A stretch of DNA of 64,000 bases from Microbacterium saccharophilum (GTDB taxonomy: Bacteria > Actinomycetota > Actinomycetes > Actinomycetales > Microbacteriaceae), in contig NZ_BKAH01000002.1 of the NCBI RefSeq assembly GCF_007992455.1, positions 186,001-250,000 on the forward strand, written 5' to 3'. Below are positions 19,213 to 28,115 of this stretch, piece after piece (the first letter of the stretch is position 1; the number at the start of each line of letters is the position of its first letter). Below the pieces are notes generated by a model. The model was not told the DNA's origin, ran no database searches, and saw nothing but the letters and a program-made list of their open reading frames with translations. The position numbers and the translations under genes are program-made.

Positions 19213-19811
19213 TGGCTGAGAAGAAGGACGAGACGGTCGAGGCCGTCGCGGCCGAGAAGGCCGCCCCGAAGAAGGCCGCCGCGCCGAAGAAGGCTGCCGC
19301 CAAGCCGGCTGCCGCCAAGGCGGAGAAGGCCCCCGCGAAGAAGGCCGCGTCCAAGGACGCGCCCGCCTCGCGCCCCGGTGTGCTCAAGGTGCACCACCTG
19401 CGTCCGGTCCCCGGATCCAACACCGCGAAGACCCGTGTCGGTCGCGGTGAGGGCTCCAAGGGCAAGACGGCCGGCCGCGGCACCAAGGGCCAGAAGGCCC
19501 GGTACCAGGTCAAGGCCGGCTTCGAGGGTGGGCAGATGCCCCTCCACATGCGCACGCCGAAGCTGCGCGGGTTCAAGAACCCGTTCCGCGTCGAGTACCA
19601 GGTGGTCAACCTCGACAAGCTCGCCGAGCTGTACCCGTCCGGTGGCGACGTCACCGTGACCGACCTCGTCGCCAAGGGTGCGGTCCGCAAGAACGAGAAG
19701 GTCAAGGTGCTCGGCACCGGCGACATCTCGGTCAAGCTCACCGTGGCCGTCGACAAGGTCTCGGGTTCCGCCGAGCAGAAGATCGTCGCCGCGGGCGGTT
19801 CGATCAAGTAG
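19212..19811 (+). CDS. rplO: 50S ribosomal protein L15 with basic N-terminal extension
   Basis: 199 residues against about 145-150 in most bacteria. The first 50 residues are Lys/Ala/Pro-rich low complexity. The true L15 core begins at [12 protein letters not shown] and includes the Gly-rich [21 protein letters not shown] stretch. L15 is a late assembly protein close to 23S domain II. A hairpin follows before secY. Confidence 0.96.
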   Translation: MAEKKDETVEAVAAEKAAPKKAAAPKKAAAKPAAAKAEKAPAKKAASKDAPASRPGVLKVHHLRPVPGSNTAKTRVGRGEGSKGKTAGRGTKGQKARYQVKAGFEGGQMPLHMRTPKLRGFKNPFRVEYQVVNLDKLAELYPSGGDVTVTDLVAKGAVRKNEKVKVLGTGDISVKLTVAVDKVSGSAEQKIVAAGGSIK

Positions 19812-19819
19812 TCCAGCGG

Positions 19820-19849
19820 CAGGGGTCGGAGGCATGCCTCCGGCCCCTG
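19820..19849 (+). terminator. Hairpin between rplO and secY (attenuator)
   Basis: Fifteen-base arms (19820-19834 with 19835-19849) with one G-T pair, centred on GGCATGCC. It separates the ribosomal genes from secY-adk-map and could reduce read-through. Confidence 0.6.
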
Positions 19850-19911
19850 TTGCCGTACTCTGGTAGACGGTGTCTCCCGAGGCACCGGCCACCCCACTGG
19901 AGGAAATGCCC

Positions 19912-21237
19912 TTGTTCAGCGCCATCGCGCGGGTCTTCCGCACTCCGGATCTCCGGCGGAAGATCGGCTTCACCCTGGCGATCATCGCCGTCTACCGCTT
20001 CGGTGCGCACATTCCGACGCCGTTCGTGGATTTCCCGAACGTGCAGTCGTGCCTGGACCAGTCCAGCGGGACCGAGGGGCTGCTGTCCCTCGTGAACCTG
20101 TTCTCCGGTGGCGCCCTCCTGCAGCTGTCGATCTTCGCCCTCGGCGTCATGCCGTACATCACGGCGACGATCATCGTGCAGCTCCTGCGCGTCGTCATCC
20201 CGCACTTCGAGACCCTCTACAAGGAGGGTCAGGCGGGCCAGGCGAAGCTGACGCAGTACACGCGGTACCTCACGATCGCGCTCGCGCTCCTCCAGTCGAC
20301 GACGCTCGTGACCGTGGCCCGCTCCGGCCAGCTCTTCGGCAACACCGGCATCGCCGAGTGCCAGACGCTCCTCACCAACGACGCATGGTGGGCGCAGCTG
20401 CTCATGATCATCACGATGACCGCCGGCACCGGCCTCATCATGTGGTTCGCCGAGCTCGTCACCGAGCGCGGCGTCGGCAACGGCATGTCGATCCTCATCT
20501 TCACCTCGATCGCCGCGACCTTCCCGGCCGCGATGTGGTCGATCGCCCTCGCGCGCGGCTTCGAGGTCTTCCTGCTCGTCCTCGCCGTCGGCATCGCCGT
20601 GGTCGCCCTCGTCGTCTTCGTCGAGCAGTCCCAGCGCCGCATCCCGGTGCAGTACGCCAAGCGCATGGTCGGCCGGCGCACCCTCGGCGGGACGAACACC
20701 TACATCCCGATCAAGGTCAACATGGCCGGCGTCGTGCCCGTCATCTTCGCCTCGTCGCTGCTGTACATCCCGGCGCTCATCGCCCAGTTCAACCAGACGC
20801 CCGCCGCCGACGGCTCGGTCCCGGGATGGGTGGCCTGGATCCAGCAGTACTTCACGACCGGCGACTCGGCGCTGTACATGCTCGTGTACTTCCTCCTCAT
20901 CATCGGCTTCACGTACTTCTACGTCGCGATCACGTTCAACCCGGTCGAGGTCGCGGACAACATGAAGAAGTACGGCGGCTTCATCCCCGGCATCCGCGCC
21001 GGTCGCCCCACGGCCGAGTACCTCGACTACGTGCTCACCCGGATCACGCTGCCGGGCTCGATCTACCTGGGCCTCATCGCCCTCCTCCCGCTCATCGCCC
21101 TCGCGACGGTCGGCGCCAACCAGAACTTCCCGTTCGGCGGCGCGTCGATCCTCATCATCGTCGGCGTGGGCCTGGAGACGGTGAAGCAGATCGACGCCCA
21201 GCTGCAGCAGCGACACTACGAAGGACTTCTGCGATGA
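19912..21237 (+). CDS. secY: Protein translocase subunit SecY
   Basis: 441 residues from a TTG start at 19912 with GGAGG (19899-19903) eight bases upstream. This gives an N-terminus [18 protein letters not shown] that matches actinobacterial SecY. An earlier GTG at 19870 would add 14 residues without a ribosome site. SecY is the ten-helix channel of the Sec translocon. Ten hydrophobic segments, the plug region and the loop with [14 protein letters not shown] are visible. ATGA overlap with adk. Confidence 0.96.
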   Translation: MFSAIARVFRTPDLRRKIGFTLAIIAVYRFGAHIPTPFVDFPNVQSCLDQSSGTEGLLSLVNLFSGGALLQLSIFALGVMPYITATIIVQLLRVVIPHFETLYKEGQAGQAKLTQYTRYLTIALALLQSTTLVTVARSGQLFGNTGIAECQTLLTNDAWWAQLLMIITMTAGTGLIMWFAELVTERGVGNGMSILIFTSIAATFPAAMWSIALARGFEVFLLVLAVGIAVVALVVFVEQSQRRIPVQYAKRMVGRRTLGGTNTYIPIKVNMAGVVPVIFASSLLYIPALIAQFNQTPAADGSVPGWVAWIQQYFTTGDSALYMLVYFLLIIGFTYFYVAITFNPVEVADNMKKYGGFIPGIRAGRPTAEYLDYVLTRITLPGSIYLGLIALLPLIALATVGANQNFPFGGASILIIVGVGLETVKQIDAQLQQRHYEGLLR

Positions 21238-21827
21238 CCTCAGCCCCCGCTCGCCTCCTGATCATCGGACCCCAGGGTTCCGGCAAGGGCACCCAGGGTG
21301 TCCGCATCGCAGAGGCGCTCGGGATCCCCGCCGTCTCCACCGGTGACGTGTTCCGCGCGAACGTCAAGGAGGGCACCGAGCTGGGGCTGAAGGTCAAGGC
21401 CATCATCGACGCCGGCGACCTCGTCCCGGACGACCTGACGAGCGCGATCGTGCGCGACCGGCTGGCCGAAGCGGATGCCGCGGGAGGGTTCCTCCTCGAC
21501 GGGTACCCGCGCAACCTCGGCCAGGTCGCCGACCTCGACGCGTTCCTCCAGGAGCGCGGCGAGGCGCTGACCGCGGTCATCGAGCTGTCCGTGCCGCGCG
21601 AGGAGTCGATCCAGCGCCTGTCGCTGCGTGCCGCCGAGCAGGGCCGCGCCGACGACAACGAGGAATCCATCGCCAAGCGCCTCGCGATCTACGAGTCCGA
21701 GACGGCACCCATCCTCGACGTGTACCGCGCCCGCGGCATCGTCGACGAGATCGACGGCGTCGGCTCGCTCGACGAGATCACCGAGCGCATCACGGCGGCC
21801 CTCGCCGCGCGCGCCATCTCGGCCTGA
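21234..21827 (+). CDS. adk: Adenylate kinase
   Basis: 197 residues. Interconverts ATP + AMP and 2 ADP. The P-loop [10 protein letters not shown] lies at residues 11-20, the AMP-binding region STGDVFRAN follows, and DGYPRN marks the core. The length indicates the short form without a long LID insert (the LID is reduced to [11 protein letters not shown]). The start overlaps the secY stop. secY-adk-map is a standard arrangement. Confidence 0.96.
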   Translation: MTSAPARLLIIGPQGSGKGTQGVRIAEALGIPAVSTGDVFRANVKEGTELGLKVKAIIDAGDLVPDDLTSAIVRDRLAEADAAGGFLLDGYPRNLGQVADLDAFLQERGEALTAVIELSVPREESIQRLSLRAAEQGRADDNEESIAKRLAIYESETAPILDVYRARGIVDEIDGVGSLDEITERITAALAARAISA

Positions 21828-21829
21828 TC

Positions 21830-22663
21830 GTGGGTCTTCGCCGCTCCCTGTACAAGACCCCCGCCCAGCTGCGGGCGATGGTCGAACCCGGCCTCATCAC
21901 CGCCGCCGCCCTCGACGCCGTCCGCGCGCTCATCGCGCCGGGTGTCACGACGGGTGAACTGGATGCCGCCGCCGCCGACGTCATCCGTTCACGGGGTGCC
22001 GAGTCGAACTTCCAGCTGGTCCGCGGCTACCGCCACACGACCTGCATCTCCGTCAACGCCGAGGTCGTCCACGGCATCCCGGGGGAGCGCGTGCTCGAGC
22101 CGGGCGACATCGTGTCGATCGACTGCGGTGCGCAGTACCAGGGCTGGAACGGCGACTCGGCGATCACCGTCGTCGTGCCCGACCCGGCGCGGCCTGAGCT
22201 CGTCGCCGCGCGGCAGCGTCTGTCGGACGTGACCGAGACGTCGCTGTGGGCCGGGATCGCGGCGCTCGCGTCGGCGAAGCGCGTCGGCGAGATCGGCGAC
22301 GCCGTGCAGACCTCGATCGAGGGATCCGGCGAGAGCTACGGCATCCTGCGCGACTATGTCGGGCACGGGATCGGCCGGCGCATGCACGAGGGGCCGACCG
22401 TGTTCAACTACCGCGTCGCCGACCTCGGGCCCGAGGTGCGGCCGGGGCTGTGCCTGGCGATCGAGCCGATGGTCACCGGCGGCTCTGACGAGACGTTCGT
22501 CGAGGACGATGACTGGACCGTCACGACGGTCGACGGCAGCGACGGCTCCCACTGGGAGCACAGCGTCGCCGTGCATGATGGAGGCATCTGGGTGCTCACC
22601 GCGCCCGATGGCGGAGCTGCCGGACTCGCGCCCTTCGGCGTCGTGCCGGCGCGGATCGGTTAA
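21830..22663 (+). CDS. map: Methionine aminopeptidase, type I
   Basis: 277 residues from GTG at 21830, 2 bp after adk. Removes N-terminal Met from nascent proteins using a two-metal site. The metal ligands can be placed: two Asp in DCGAQYQGWNGD, His in GHGIGR, Glu in EPM and Glu in the EHS near the C-terminus; HGIP holds the substrate His. About 20 residues longer than the E. coli enzyme. Confidence 0.95.
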   Translation: MGLRRSLYKTPAQLRAMVEPGLITAAALDAVRALIAPGVTTGELDAAAADVIRSRGAESNFQLVRGYRHTTCISVNAEVVHGIPGERVLEPGDIVSIDCGAQYQGWNGDSAITVVVPDPARPELVAARQRLSDVTETSLWAGIAALASAKRVGEIGDAVQTSIEGSGESYGILRDYVGHGIGRRMHEGPTVFNYRVADLGPEVRPGLCLAIEPMVTGGSDETFVEDDDWTVTTVDGSDGSHWEHSVAVHDGGIWVLTAPDGGAAGLAPFGVVPARIG

Positions 22664-22672
22664 GGGGTTCTC

Positions 22673-23353
22673 ATGGCAACGGCAGGCAAGACCAACTGGT
22701 TCGCGATCTGGGTGAGCGCAGCGGTGCTCGTCGTGCTCGCGCTCGTGATCGGCCTGGTCGTGTGGATGAACAACGCCGCGACCGACCCCGGGACGCCGCC
22801 GAGCGGGTCGGGGGTCAACCAGGAGACCGGCGCCGTCGTCGTTGGCGACGGGGAGCAGACCCTCGACACCTACATCGACTTCATGTGCCCGATCTGCGGC
22901 CAGTTCGAGGAGGCGTACGGCGAGGAGATGCTGAGCCTCGTCGAGGACGGCACGATCACGCTGAACATCCACCCCATCGCGATCCTCGACCGGTACTCGC
23001 AGGGCACCGCGTATTCGACCCGCTCGGCCAACGCGATGTACTGCGTCGCCGAGGCGGACCCCGACGCCGCCGTGCCGTTCATGCAGGCCCTGTTCCAGAA
23101 CCAGCCCGAGGAGGGCTCGACCGGCCTGACCGACGACCAGATCCTCGAGATCGCCGCGGGCGTCGGCGTCGACGGGATCGACGAGTGCGTCACCGAGGTC
23201 CAGTACGAGAAGTTCGTGGCCGCGAAGACCGAGGAGACCCCGGTGCAGCCCGGCGCCTCCGGCATCGGCACCCCGACGCTCGTGGTCAACGGCGAGGTCA
23301 TCGCCAACTCGACGATCCCCGCCGTGGGCGAGTTCGCCTCGCTGTTCGAGTAG
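22673..23353 (+). CDS. Membrane-anchored DsbA-like thiol oxidoreductase
   Basis: 226 residues with one N-terminal membrane helix (about 9-31) and a DsbA-type thioredoxin fold outside. The active site CPIC follows the beta-strand YIDFM near residues 71-75, and the cis-Pro loop GIGTPTLVVNG is near residue 200. It probably forms or isomerises disulfides in exported proteins; a second Cys pair (Cys123 and Cys171 by approximate count) could be structural. It starts 9 bp after map and may be co-transcribed. The pairing with map looks incidental. Confidence 0.85.
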   Translation: MATAGKTNWFAIWVSAAVLVVLALVIGLVVWMNNAATDPGTPPSGSGVNQETGAVVVGDGEQTLDTYIDFMCPICGQFEEAYGEEMLSLVEDGTITLNIHPIAILDRYSQGTAYSTRSANAMYCVAEADPDAAVPFMQALFQNQPEEGSTGLTDDQILEIAAGVGVDGIDECVTEVQYEKFVAAKTEETPVQPGASGIGTPTLVVNGEVIANSTIPAVGEFASLFE

Positions 23354-23400
23354 GTTCCGGGGGGTCGGGGTCGGGGTCGCGGCGGACCTTGCATGGCGCC

Positions 23401-23465
23401 GAGAAACCACATCCAGCACGAGACATCACGCGAGGCGTGGTTTCTCACGCCGGATGTGGTTTCTC
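23401..23465. repeat. 65-bp palindromic repeat, copy A
   Basis: Arms GAGAAACCACATCC (23401-23414) and its perfect complement (23452-23465) flank about 37 bp that include an extra GTGGTTTCTC (23437-23446). It sits between the converging dsbA-like and AbiEi-like genes. The AbiEi-like stop codon lies inside the right arm. Same family as the copies at 24571, 31315, 31529 and 31697. Confidence 0.85.
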
Positions 23466-24435
23466 ACTGTCCGGGAGGAAGTGAGCGCGGGTTGCGGCGC
23501 AGCGTCGCGAGGAGCGCGGGTCGCGGCCGGCGCACCGCAGGAACCCCGGCGCGCAGCAGGGCGAGGCGCAGCGGCTCGACGCGGACGGCGTCGGCGTAGT
23601 CCCAGCGCGCGAACGCGTGGCCGTGGCGGCGGAGGCGATCCTCCCGGCGCTTCTCCTCCCGGAGGCGCTGCTGAGCTCCCGCCGGATCGTCGAGGCCGTA
23701 CTTCCCCCACCCGTCGGACTCGCCGATGACGCCGACCGAGGCGAAGAAGAAGTCGACGCGGTCCAGTGCTCCCTCGTAGCGGAACTCCCGCTGCAGTTCG
23801 GGCGCCTCGAGGCCGCTCCAGAGGATGACGGCGCGGCTGATGCTCTCACCGGGGGACTCCGACCGCGAGTCGATCATCGGCCAGAGGAGCTCGAGGCGCG
23901 CGCGGCCGCGGCGCGTGCACTGCGTCGAAGCGCGGCCGCGCAGCTCGTCGACGTCGAGCGACCCGCCCTGCGCGGGGGACACCGCCGCGTCGGCGACCGC
24001 CAGCGCATGCGCCGGCGGGAGGATGCGGGCCAGGTCGACCACCGTGTCGGCCACATCGGTCACCGCGATGCCGGCGACGAGCTGCACCGCCCGGCCGTCG
24101 GCGCTGGTGTGCACGGCGACGTCGCCGAATCGACGGGATGCCGCGCGGTCGGGGTCGTAGACGTGGATGTCGCGCGGGTGCCCGAACAACGGGAGGTCGT
24201 GCACGACGGCGGCAGACTCGAGGCAGAGGATCGCATCCGGGTGTGCACGGGTGAACGCCTGCACCCGGACCTGATACCGCTGCCACCCGGCCAGAGACTC
24301 CCACACCCGGCCCTCGATGTAGATGCCGGGACGCACTCGGCGGTAGGCCGGAGAATGCACCCGCGTCCCGAGCGCGCGGGCTTCTTCGATGGTGATGAGC
24401 GGGGCGGGCGACAGGAGGGTCGGAGCCATCGGCAT
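23464..24435 (-). CDS. AbiEi-type / DUF559-like protein with a PD-(D/E)xK nuclease signature
   Basis: 323 residues. The N-terminal part (about 12-110) resembles AbiEi antitoxin-type regulators common in Actinobacteria. The C-terminal part (about 195-295) looks like the Vsr/DUF559 nuclease fold. The possible catalytic residues are D228, E239, D241 and K245 in the order D-x(10)-E-x-D-x(3)-K, which fits PD-(D/E)xK. No AbiEii nucleotidyltransferase partner is adjacent. Palindromic repeats lie on both sides, and its TGA is part of the downstream copy. Role unknown; could be a regulator or a DNA-repair/defence nuclease. The Met two codons downstream is an alternative start. Confidence 0.75.
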   Translation of the reverse strand: MPMAPTLLSPAPLITIEEARALGTRVHSPAYRRVRPGIYIEGRVWESLAGWQRYQVRVQAFTRAHPDAILCLESAAVVHDLPLFGHPRDIHVYDPDRAASRRFGDVAVHTSADGRAVQLVAGIAVTDVADTVVDLARILPPAHALAVADAAVSPAQGGSLDVDELRGRASTQCTRRGRARLELLWPMIDSRSESPGESISRAVILWSGLEAPELQREFRYEGALDRVDFFFASVGVIGESDGWGKYGLDDPAGAQQRLREEKRREDRLRRHGHAFARWDYADAVRVEPLRLALLRAGVPAVRRPRPALLATLRRNPRSLPPGQ

Positions 24436-24570
24436 CCGCTCATCGTCGTCGCTCCGCGGCGCGCACGCACCGCATCCGCCACGCCGGTGGACGGGATCCG
24501 TCTCCGCCTCGCCCTGTGCAGGAGACGCCGGACACCCTTGCTCGGCCCGCGTCCGGCCTCGTCGGCGCCC

Positions 24571-24655
24571 TGAGAAACCATTTCCTGCACGAGAAACAGC
24601 GACAGCCGTGGTTTCTCATGCCGGATGTGGTTTCTCATGCCAGATGTGGTTTCTC
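24571..24655. repeat. Palindromic repeat, copy B (diverged, with three tandem half-sites)
   Basis: A left arm TGAGAAACCA at 24571 is followed by three tandem GTGGTTTCTC half-sites ending at 24655, separated by TGCCGGAT or TGCCAGAT. It is the copy upstream of the AbiEi-like gene and differs from the 65-bp form by internal duplication and a damaged left arm. Confidence 0.75.
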
Positions 24656-24773
24656 GGCGCGGCGGCGGGCGGGGCGGGGCCCGGCAACGCGGCGCGGCTA
24701 CGCGGGGCGGCGGCGCGGCGGGGGAAACGTGCCCCGCACACGCACCGCGGGGCGGGGGCGAACCGGGGCCGAG

Positions 24774-24802
24774 TTGCCGGAGGCCCCGATACCACGTACA
24801 CT
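24774..24802 (+). promoter_or_regulatory. Promoter of the infA-rpmJ-rpsM cluster
   Basis: TTGCCG (24774-24779) and TACACT (24797-24802) are separated by 17 bp. Predicted start near 24809, immediately before a leader hairpin. Confidence 0.65.
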
Positions 24803-24810
24803 TGATCTTT

Positions 24811-24845
24811 GGTGCCTTGCGCCTTTATTGGCGTGTCGAGGCACC
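24811..24845 (+). promoter_or_regulatory. Leader hairpin upstream of infA
   Basis: Outer arms GGTGCC/GGCACC (24811-24816 with 24840-24845) enclose GCGCC/GGCG. The loop is AT-rich. It would lie at the very 5' end of the infA transcript. Confidence 0.45.
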
Positions 24846-24896
24846 GAACCCCATCCACCCGCAGACCGGCCGGTCTGCACAAGCGACAACGAGGCT

Positions 24897-25118
24897 ATGG
24901 CTAAGAAAGACGGTGTCATCGAGATCGAGGGCGTGATCTCCGAAGCGCTGCCCAACGCGATGTTCCGCGTCGAGCTCACCAACGGACACAAGGTCCTGGC
25001 CACGATCTCGGGCAAGATGCGGCAGAACTACATCCGCATCATCCCGGAGGACCGCGTCGTCGTGGAGCTCTCGCCCTACGATCTCACGCGCGGACGCATC
25101 GTCTACCGCTACCGCTAG
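24897..25118 (+). CDS. infA: Translation initiation factor IF-1
   Basis: 73 residues, the canonical length. IF-1 blocks the A site during initiation. Entire sequence is typical from [12 protein letters not shown] to RGRIVYRYR. The ATG at 24897 is fixed by the family N-terminus; a long in-frame extension upstream crosses the repeat and promoter and is not credible. A clear Shine-Dalgarno is not obvious (GACAACGAGG). Confidence 0.97.
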   Translation: MAKKDGVIEIEGVISEALPNAMFRVELTNGHKVLATISGKMRQNYIRIIPEDRVVVELSPYDLTRGRIVYRYR

Positions 25119-25186
25119 ACCGGCTGAGAAGTAACGGCCCGAGCACGTCTGTGCCCGGGTACGAAGACAGCGAAACAGGAAACATC

Positions 25187-25303
25187 ATGAAGGTCAACCC
25201 CTCCGTCAAGCCCATCTGCGACCACTGCAAGGTCATCCGCCGCCACGGGCGCGTCATGGTGATCTGCAAGTCCAACCCGCGCCACAAGCAGCGCCAGGGC
25301 TGA
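25187..25303 (+). CDS. rpmJ: 50S ribosomal protein L36
   Basis: 38 residues, reading [17 protein letters not shown] and ending HKQRQG. The four zinc ligands are present (Cys11, Cys14, Cys27, His33), so this is the zinc-binding C+ form. ACAGGAAAC precedes the ATG. It lies between infA and rpsM as usual. Confidence 0.96.
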   Translation: MKVNPSVKPICDHCKVIRRHGRVMVICKSNPRHKQRQG

Positions 25304-25309
25304 CGTGAA

Positions 25310-25330
25310 GCGGATGCCGTCGGCATCCGC
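25310..25330 (+). repeat. GGATGCCG-type palindrome after rpmJ
   Basis: Ten-base arms (25310-25319 and 25321-25330) around a single base. Fourth intergenic hairpin of this family in the window; it precedes the 126-bp rpsM leader. Confidence 0.6.
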
Positions 25331-25456
25331 CCCGCGAACCCACAACTCAATACACACACAGGCAGGAACAAGAACCGACCTCGGTCGGGGACACCTCGGG
25401 CGGAGGCCCGGGCACCGATCCTGCTCCACACCTCCATCACTCCCTAGGAGAACCGC

Positions 25457-25831
25457 ATGGCACGTCTTGCCGGCGTTGACATCCCGCGCGACAAGCGCGT
25501 TGTGATCGCGCTTACCTACATCTACGGCGTCGGCCGTACCCGCTCGGTCGAGATCCTCAAGGCAACGGAGATCGACGAGAGCATCCGGGTCAAGGACCTC
25601 ACTGACGAGCAGCTCGTCACGCTCCGCGACCACATCGAAGGCAACTACAAGGTCGAGGGTGATCTCCGCCGTGAGGTCGCCGCCGACATCCGCCGCAAGG
25701 TCGAGATCGGCTCCTACGAGGGCGTCCGTCACCGCCGCGGCCTCCCGGTGCGCGGTCAGCGCACGAAGACGAACGCGCGTACCCGCAAGGGTCCCAAGCG
25801 CACCGTCGCCGGCAAGAAGAAGGCGCGCTAG
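25457..25831 (+). CDS. rpsM: 30S ribosomal protein S13
   Basis: 124 residues. S13 forms bridges to the large subunit and contacts the P-site t[25 protein letters not shown] at the N-terminus and the C-terminal [14 protein letters not shown] are diagnostic. CTAGGAGAA precedes the ATG. Confidence 0.97.
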   Translation: MARLAGVDIPRDKRVVIALTYIYGVGRTRSVEILKATEIDESIRVKDLTDEQLVTLRDHIEGNYKVEGDLRREVAADIRRKVEIGSYEGVRHRRGLPVRGQRTKTNARTRKGPKRTVAGKKKAR

Positions 25832-25870
25832 GCCTCCGCCGGCGCCCCAAGGATTTAGGGAGAACGCAAA

Positions 25871-26269
25871 ATGGCACAGGCCAAGAACGCCGCGCGCAAG
25901 CCGCGCCGCAAGGAGAAGAAGAACATCGCGCTGGGCCACGCCCACATCAAGTCGACGTTCAACAACACGATCGTCTCGATCACCGACCCGTCGGGCGCCG
26001 TCATCAGCTGGGCGTCCTCCGGTGGCGTGGGCTTCAAGGGCTCGCGCAAGTCGACCCCGTACGCGGCCGGCATGGCCGCCGAGTCGGCTGCCCGCCAGGC
26101 CGCCGAGCACGGTGTCAAGAAGGTCGACGTCTTCGTGAAGGGTCCGGGCTCGGGCCGCGAGACCGCGATCCGGTCGCTGACCGCCGCCGGCCTCGAGGTG
26201 GGGTCCATCCAGGACGTCACCCCGCAGGCGCACAACGGCTGCCGTCCCCCGAAGCGCCGCCGCGTCTGA
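25871..26269 (+). CDS. rpsK: 30S ribosomal protein S11
   Basis: 132 residues. S11 lies on the 30S platform near the E site. Core motifs [16 protein letters not shown] and the C-terminal [18 protein letters not shown] are intact. TTAGGGAG lies upstream of the ATG. A strong hairpin follows before rpoA. No rpsD gene lies between rpsK and rpoA, as is usual in several actinobacteria. Confidence 0.97.
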   Translation: MAQAKNAARKPRRKEKKNIALGHAHIKSTFNNTIVSITDPSGAVISWASSGGVGFKGSRKSTPYAAGMAAESAARQAAEHGVKKVDVFVKGPGSGRETAIRSLTAAGLEVGSIQDVTPQAHNGCRPPKRRRV

Positions 26270-26277
26270 TCATTCGG

Positions 26278-26305
26278 AGCCGGGGCACCTGACGGTGCCC
26301 CGGCT
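26278..26305 (+). terminator. Hairpin between rpsK and rpoA
   Basis: Perfect 12-bp stem (26278-26289 with 26294-26305) with a TGAC loop, 8 bp after the rpsK stop. The 145-bp gap then becomes AT-rich and may hold an rpoA promoter, including two CACGTG sequences near 26376 and 26392. Confidence 0.65.
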
Positions 26306-26414
26306 GCCGCCGTTTCCCGGAGGCCGCGACTCATGCGGCATCCGACGACAAAAACTCAAAACCTCACCAACTGCACGTGTCAAATAGCGGTCACGTGACT
26401 GAAAGGAACACATA

Positions 26415-27404
26415 GTGCTCATCGCACAGCGTCCCACTCTGACCGAGGAGAAGATCGGCGAGTTCCGCAGCCGGTTCGTCATCGAGCCCCTGGAGCCCGG
26501 TTTCGGTTACACCATCGGCAACGCGCTGCGTCGCAGCCTGCTGTCCTCGATCCCCGGCGCCGCGGTCACCAGCATCCGCATCGACGGTGTGCTGCACGAG
26601 TTCAGCACCATCCCGGGCGTGAAGGAGGATGTCACCGAGATCATCCTCAACATCAAGCAGCTCGTGGTCTCCTCCGAGCGCGACGAGCCCATCACGGCGT
26701 ACCTCCGCAAGACGGGCGCCGGCGAGGTCACCGCGGCGGACATCTCCGCTCCCGCGGGCGTCGAGGTGCACAACCCCGACCTGGTCATCGCGACCCTGAA
26801 CGACAACGCGAAGTTCGAGCTCGAGCTGACGATCGAGCGTGGCCGCGGCTACGTCTCGGCGACGCAGAACCGCAACGAGTACGCCGAGGCCGGTCAGATC
26901 CCGATCGACTCGATCTACTCGCCCGTCCTCAAGGTCAGCTACCGCGTCGACGCGACCCGTGCCGGGGAGCGCACCGACTTCGACAAGCTGGTGCTGGATG
27001 TCGAGACGAAGTCCTCGATCTCGGCTCGGGATGCCGTCGCTTCGGCCGGCCGCACGCTGACGGAGCTGTTCGGTCTCGCCCGCGAGCTGAACGTCGAGGC
27101 CGAGGGCATCGAGATCGGCCCGGCGCCGGTCGAGCAGGTCCTCACCAACGAGCTGTCGATGCCGATCGAAGACCTCGACCTGTCGGTGCGTTCGTACAAC
27201 TGCCTCAAGCGCGAGGGCATCAACACGGTGTCCGAGCTCGTCGCCCTCTCGGAGACGCAGCTCATGAACATCCGCAACTTCGGCCAGAAGTCGGTCGACG
27301 AGGTGCGCGACAAGCTCATCTCGCTCGGCCTGTCGCTGAAGGACTCGGTCCCCGGGTTCGACGGCGCGCACTTCTACGGCGGATACGACGACGAGACCGT
27401 TTGA
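26415..27404 (+). CDS. rpoA: DNA-directed RNA polymerase subunit alpha
   Basis: 329 residues from GTG at 26415, with GAAAGGAA upstream. The N-terminal domain (1-230) dimerises and carries the assembly motif [18 protein letters not shown]. The C-terminal domain (about 245-315) contains the UP-element and activator-binding helices ([27 protein letters not shown]). Sits before rplQ as in other bacteria. Confidence 0.98.
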   Translation: MLIAQRPTLTEEKIGEFRSRFVIEPLEPGFGYTIGNALRRSLLSSIPGAAVTSIRIDGVLHEFSTIPGVKEDVTEIILNIKQLVVSSERDEPITAYLRKTGAGEVTAADISAPAGVEVHNPDLVIATLNDNAKFELELTIERGRGYVSATQNRNEYAEAGQIPIDSIYSPVLKVSYRVDATRAGERTDFDKLVLDVETKSSISARDAVASAGRTLTELFGLARELNVEAEGIEIGPAPVEQVLTNELSMPIEDLDLSVRSYNCLKREGINTVSELVALSETQLMNIRNFGQKSVDEVRDKLISLGLSLKDSVPGFDGAHFYGGYDDETV

Positions 27405-27460
27405 GTCGACTCCGGCTCGCCCGGGTCTCTCGCTGACACTTTTCAACTGGAGTAACTGAC

Positions 27461-28036
27461 ATGCCCAAGCCCACCAAGGGTCCCCGCCTCGGAGGCGGCC
27501 CCGCCCACGAGCGCCTGCTGCTTGCGAACCTCGCCGCGGCCCTCTTCACGCACAAGTCCATCACCACGACCGAGACCAAGGCCAAGCGCGTTCGCCCGCT
27601 CGCCGAGCGTCTCATCACGTTCGCCAAGCGCGGCGACCTGCACGCGCGTCGTCGCGTGCTCGGCGTCATCGGCTCCAAGGAGGTCGTGCACGTCCTCTTC
27701 ACCGAGATCGCGCCGCTCGTCGCCGAGCGTGAGGGTGGCTACACCCGCATCACGAAGATCGGCAACCGCAAGGGCGACAACGCCCCCATGGCCGTCATCG
27801 AGCTCGTCCTCGAGCCGGTGAAGCCGAAGGCGAAGTCCGCCAAGAAGGCCGCCAAGGCCGCTCCCGCCGCCGAGGCTCCGGCCGAGGAGACCCCGGTCGA
27901 GGAGGCTCCCGTCGAGGAGGCCGCCGAGGCTCCGGTCGAGGCCGACGAGACCGCCGCCGCCGGCGCCGAGTCGCAGGAGGAGGGCGCTGCCGCTGAGGCC
28001 GCCGCCGAGGACGCCGTCGAGGAGAAGTCCGCGTAA
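27461..28036 (+). CDS. rplQ: 50S ribosomal protein L17 with long acidic tail
   Basis: 191 residues; the L17 core ([18 protein letters not shown] to VIELVLEP, about 1-122) is normal. A 70-residue tail begins with a short Lys/Ala stretch and turns into repeats of Glu-Ala-Pro-Val-Glu. The tail is far longer than in most bacteria and strongly acidic, unlike the basic extensions of L29, S17 and L15 in the same window. Last gene of the alpha cluster, with a strong terminator behind it. Confidence 0.96.
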   Translation: MPKPTKGPRLGGGPAHERLLLANLAAALFTHKSITTTETKAKRVRPLAERLITFAKRGDLHARRRVLGVIGSKEVVHVLFTEIAPLVAEREGGYTRITKIGNRKGDNAPMAVIELVLEPVKPKAKSAKKAAKAAPAAEAPAEETPVEEAPVEEAAEAPVEADETAAAGAESQEEGAAAEAAAEDAVEEKSA

Positions 28037-28051
28037 GGCTCCGCACCGTGT

Positions 28052-28085
28052 GAAAGGCCCGCTCCCTTCGGGGAGCGGGCCTTTC
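28052..28085 (+). terminator. Terminator of the alpha cluster
   Basis: Perfect 15-bp stem (28052-28066 with 28071-28085) capped by a TTCG tetraloop, 15 bp after the rplQ stop. Confidence 0.85.
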
Positions 28086-28115
28086 CGCGTCCGGGCGGCT
28101 CGGTACGCTGGAACG

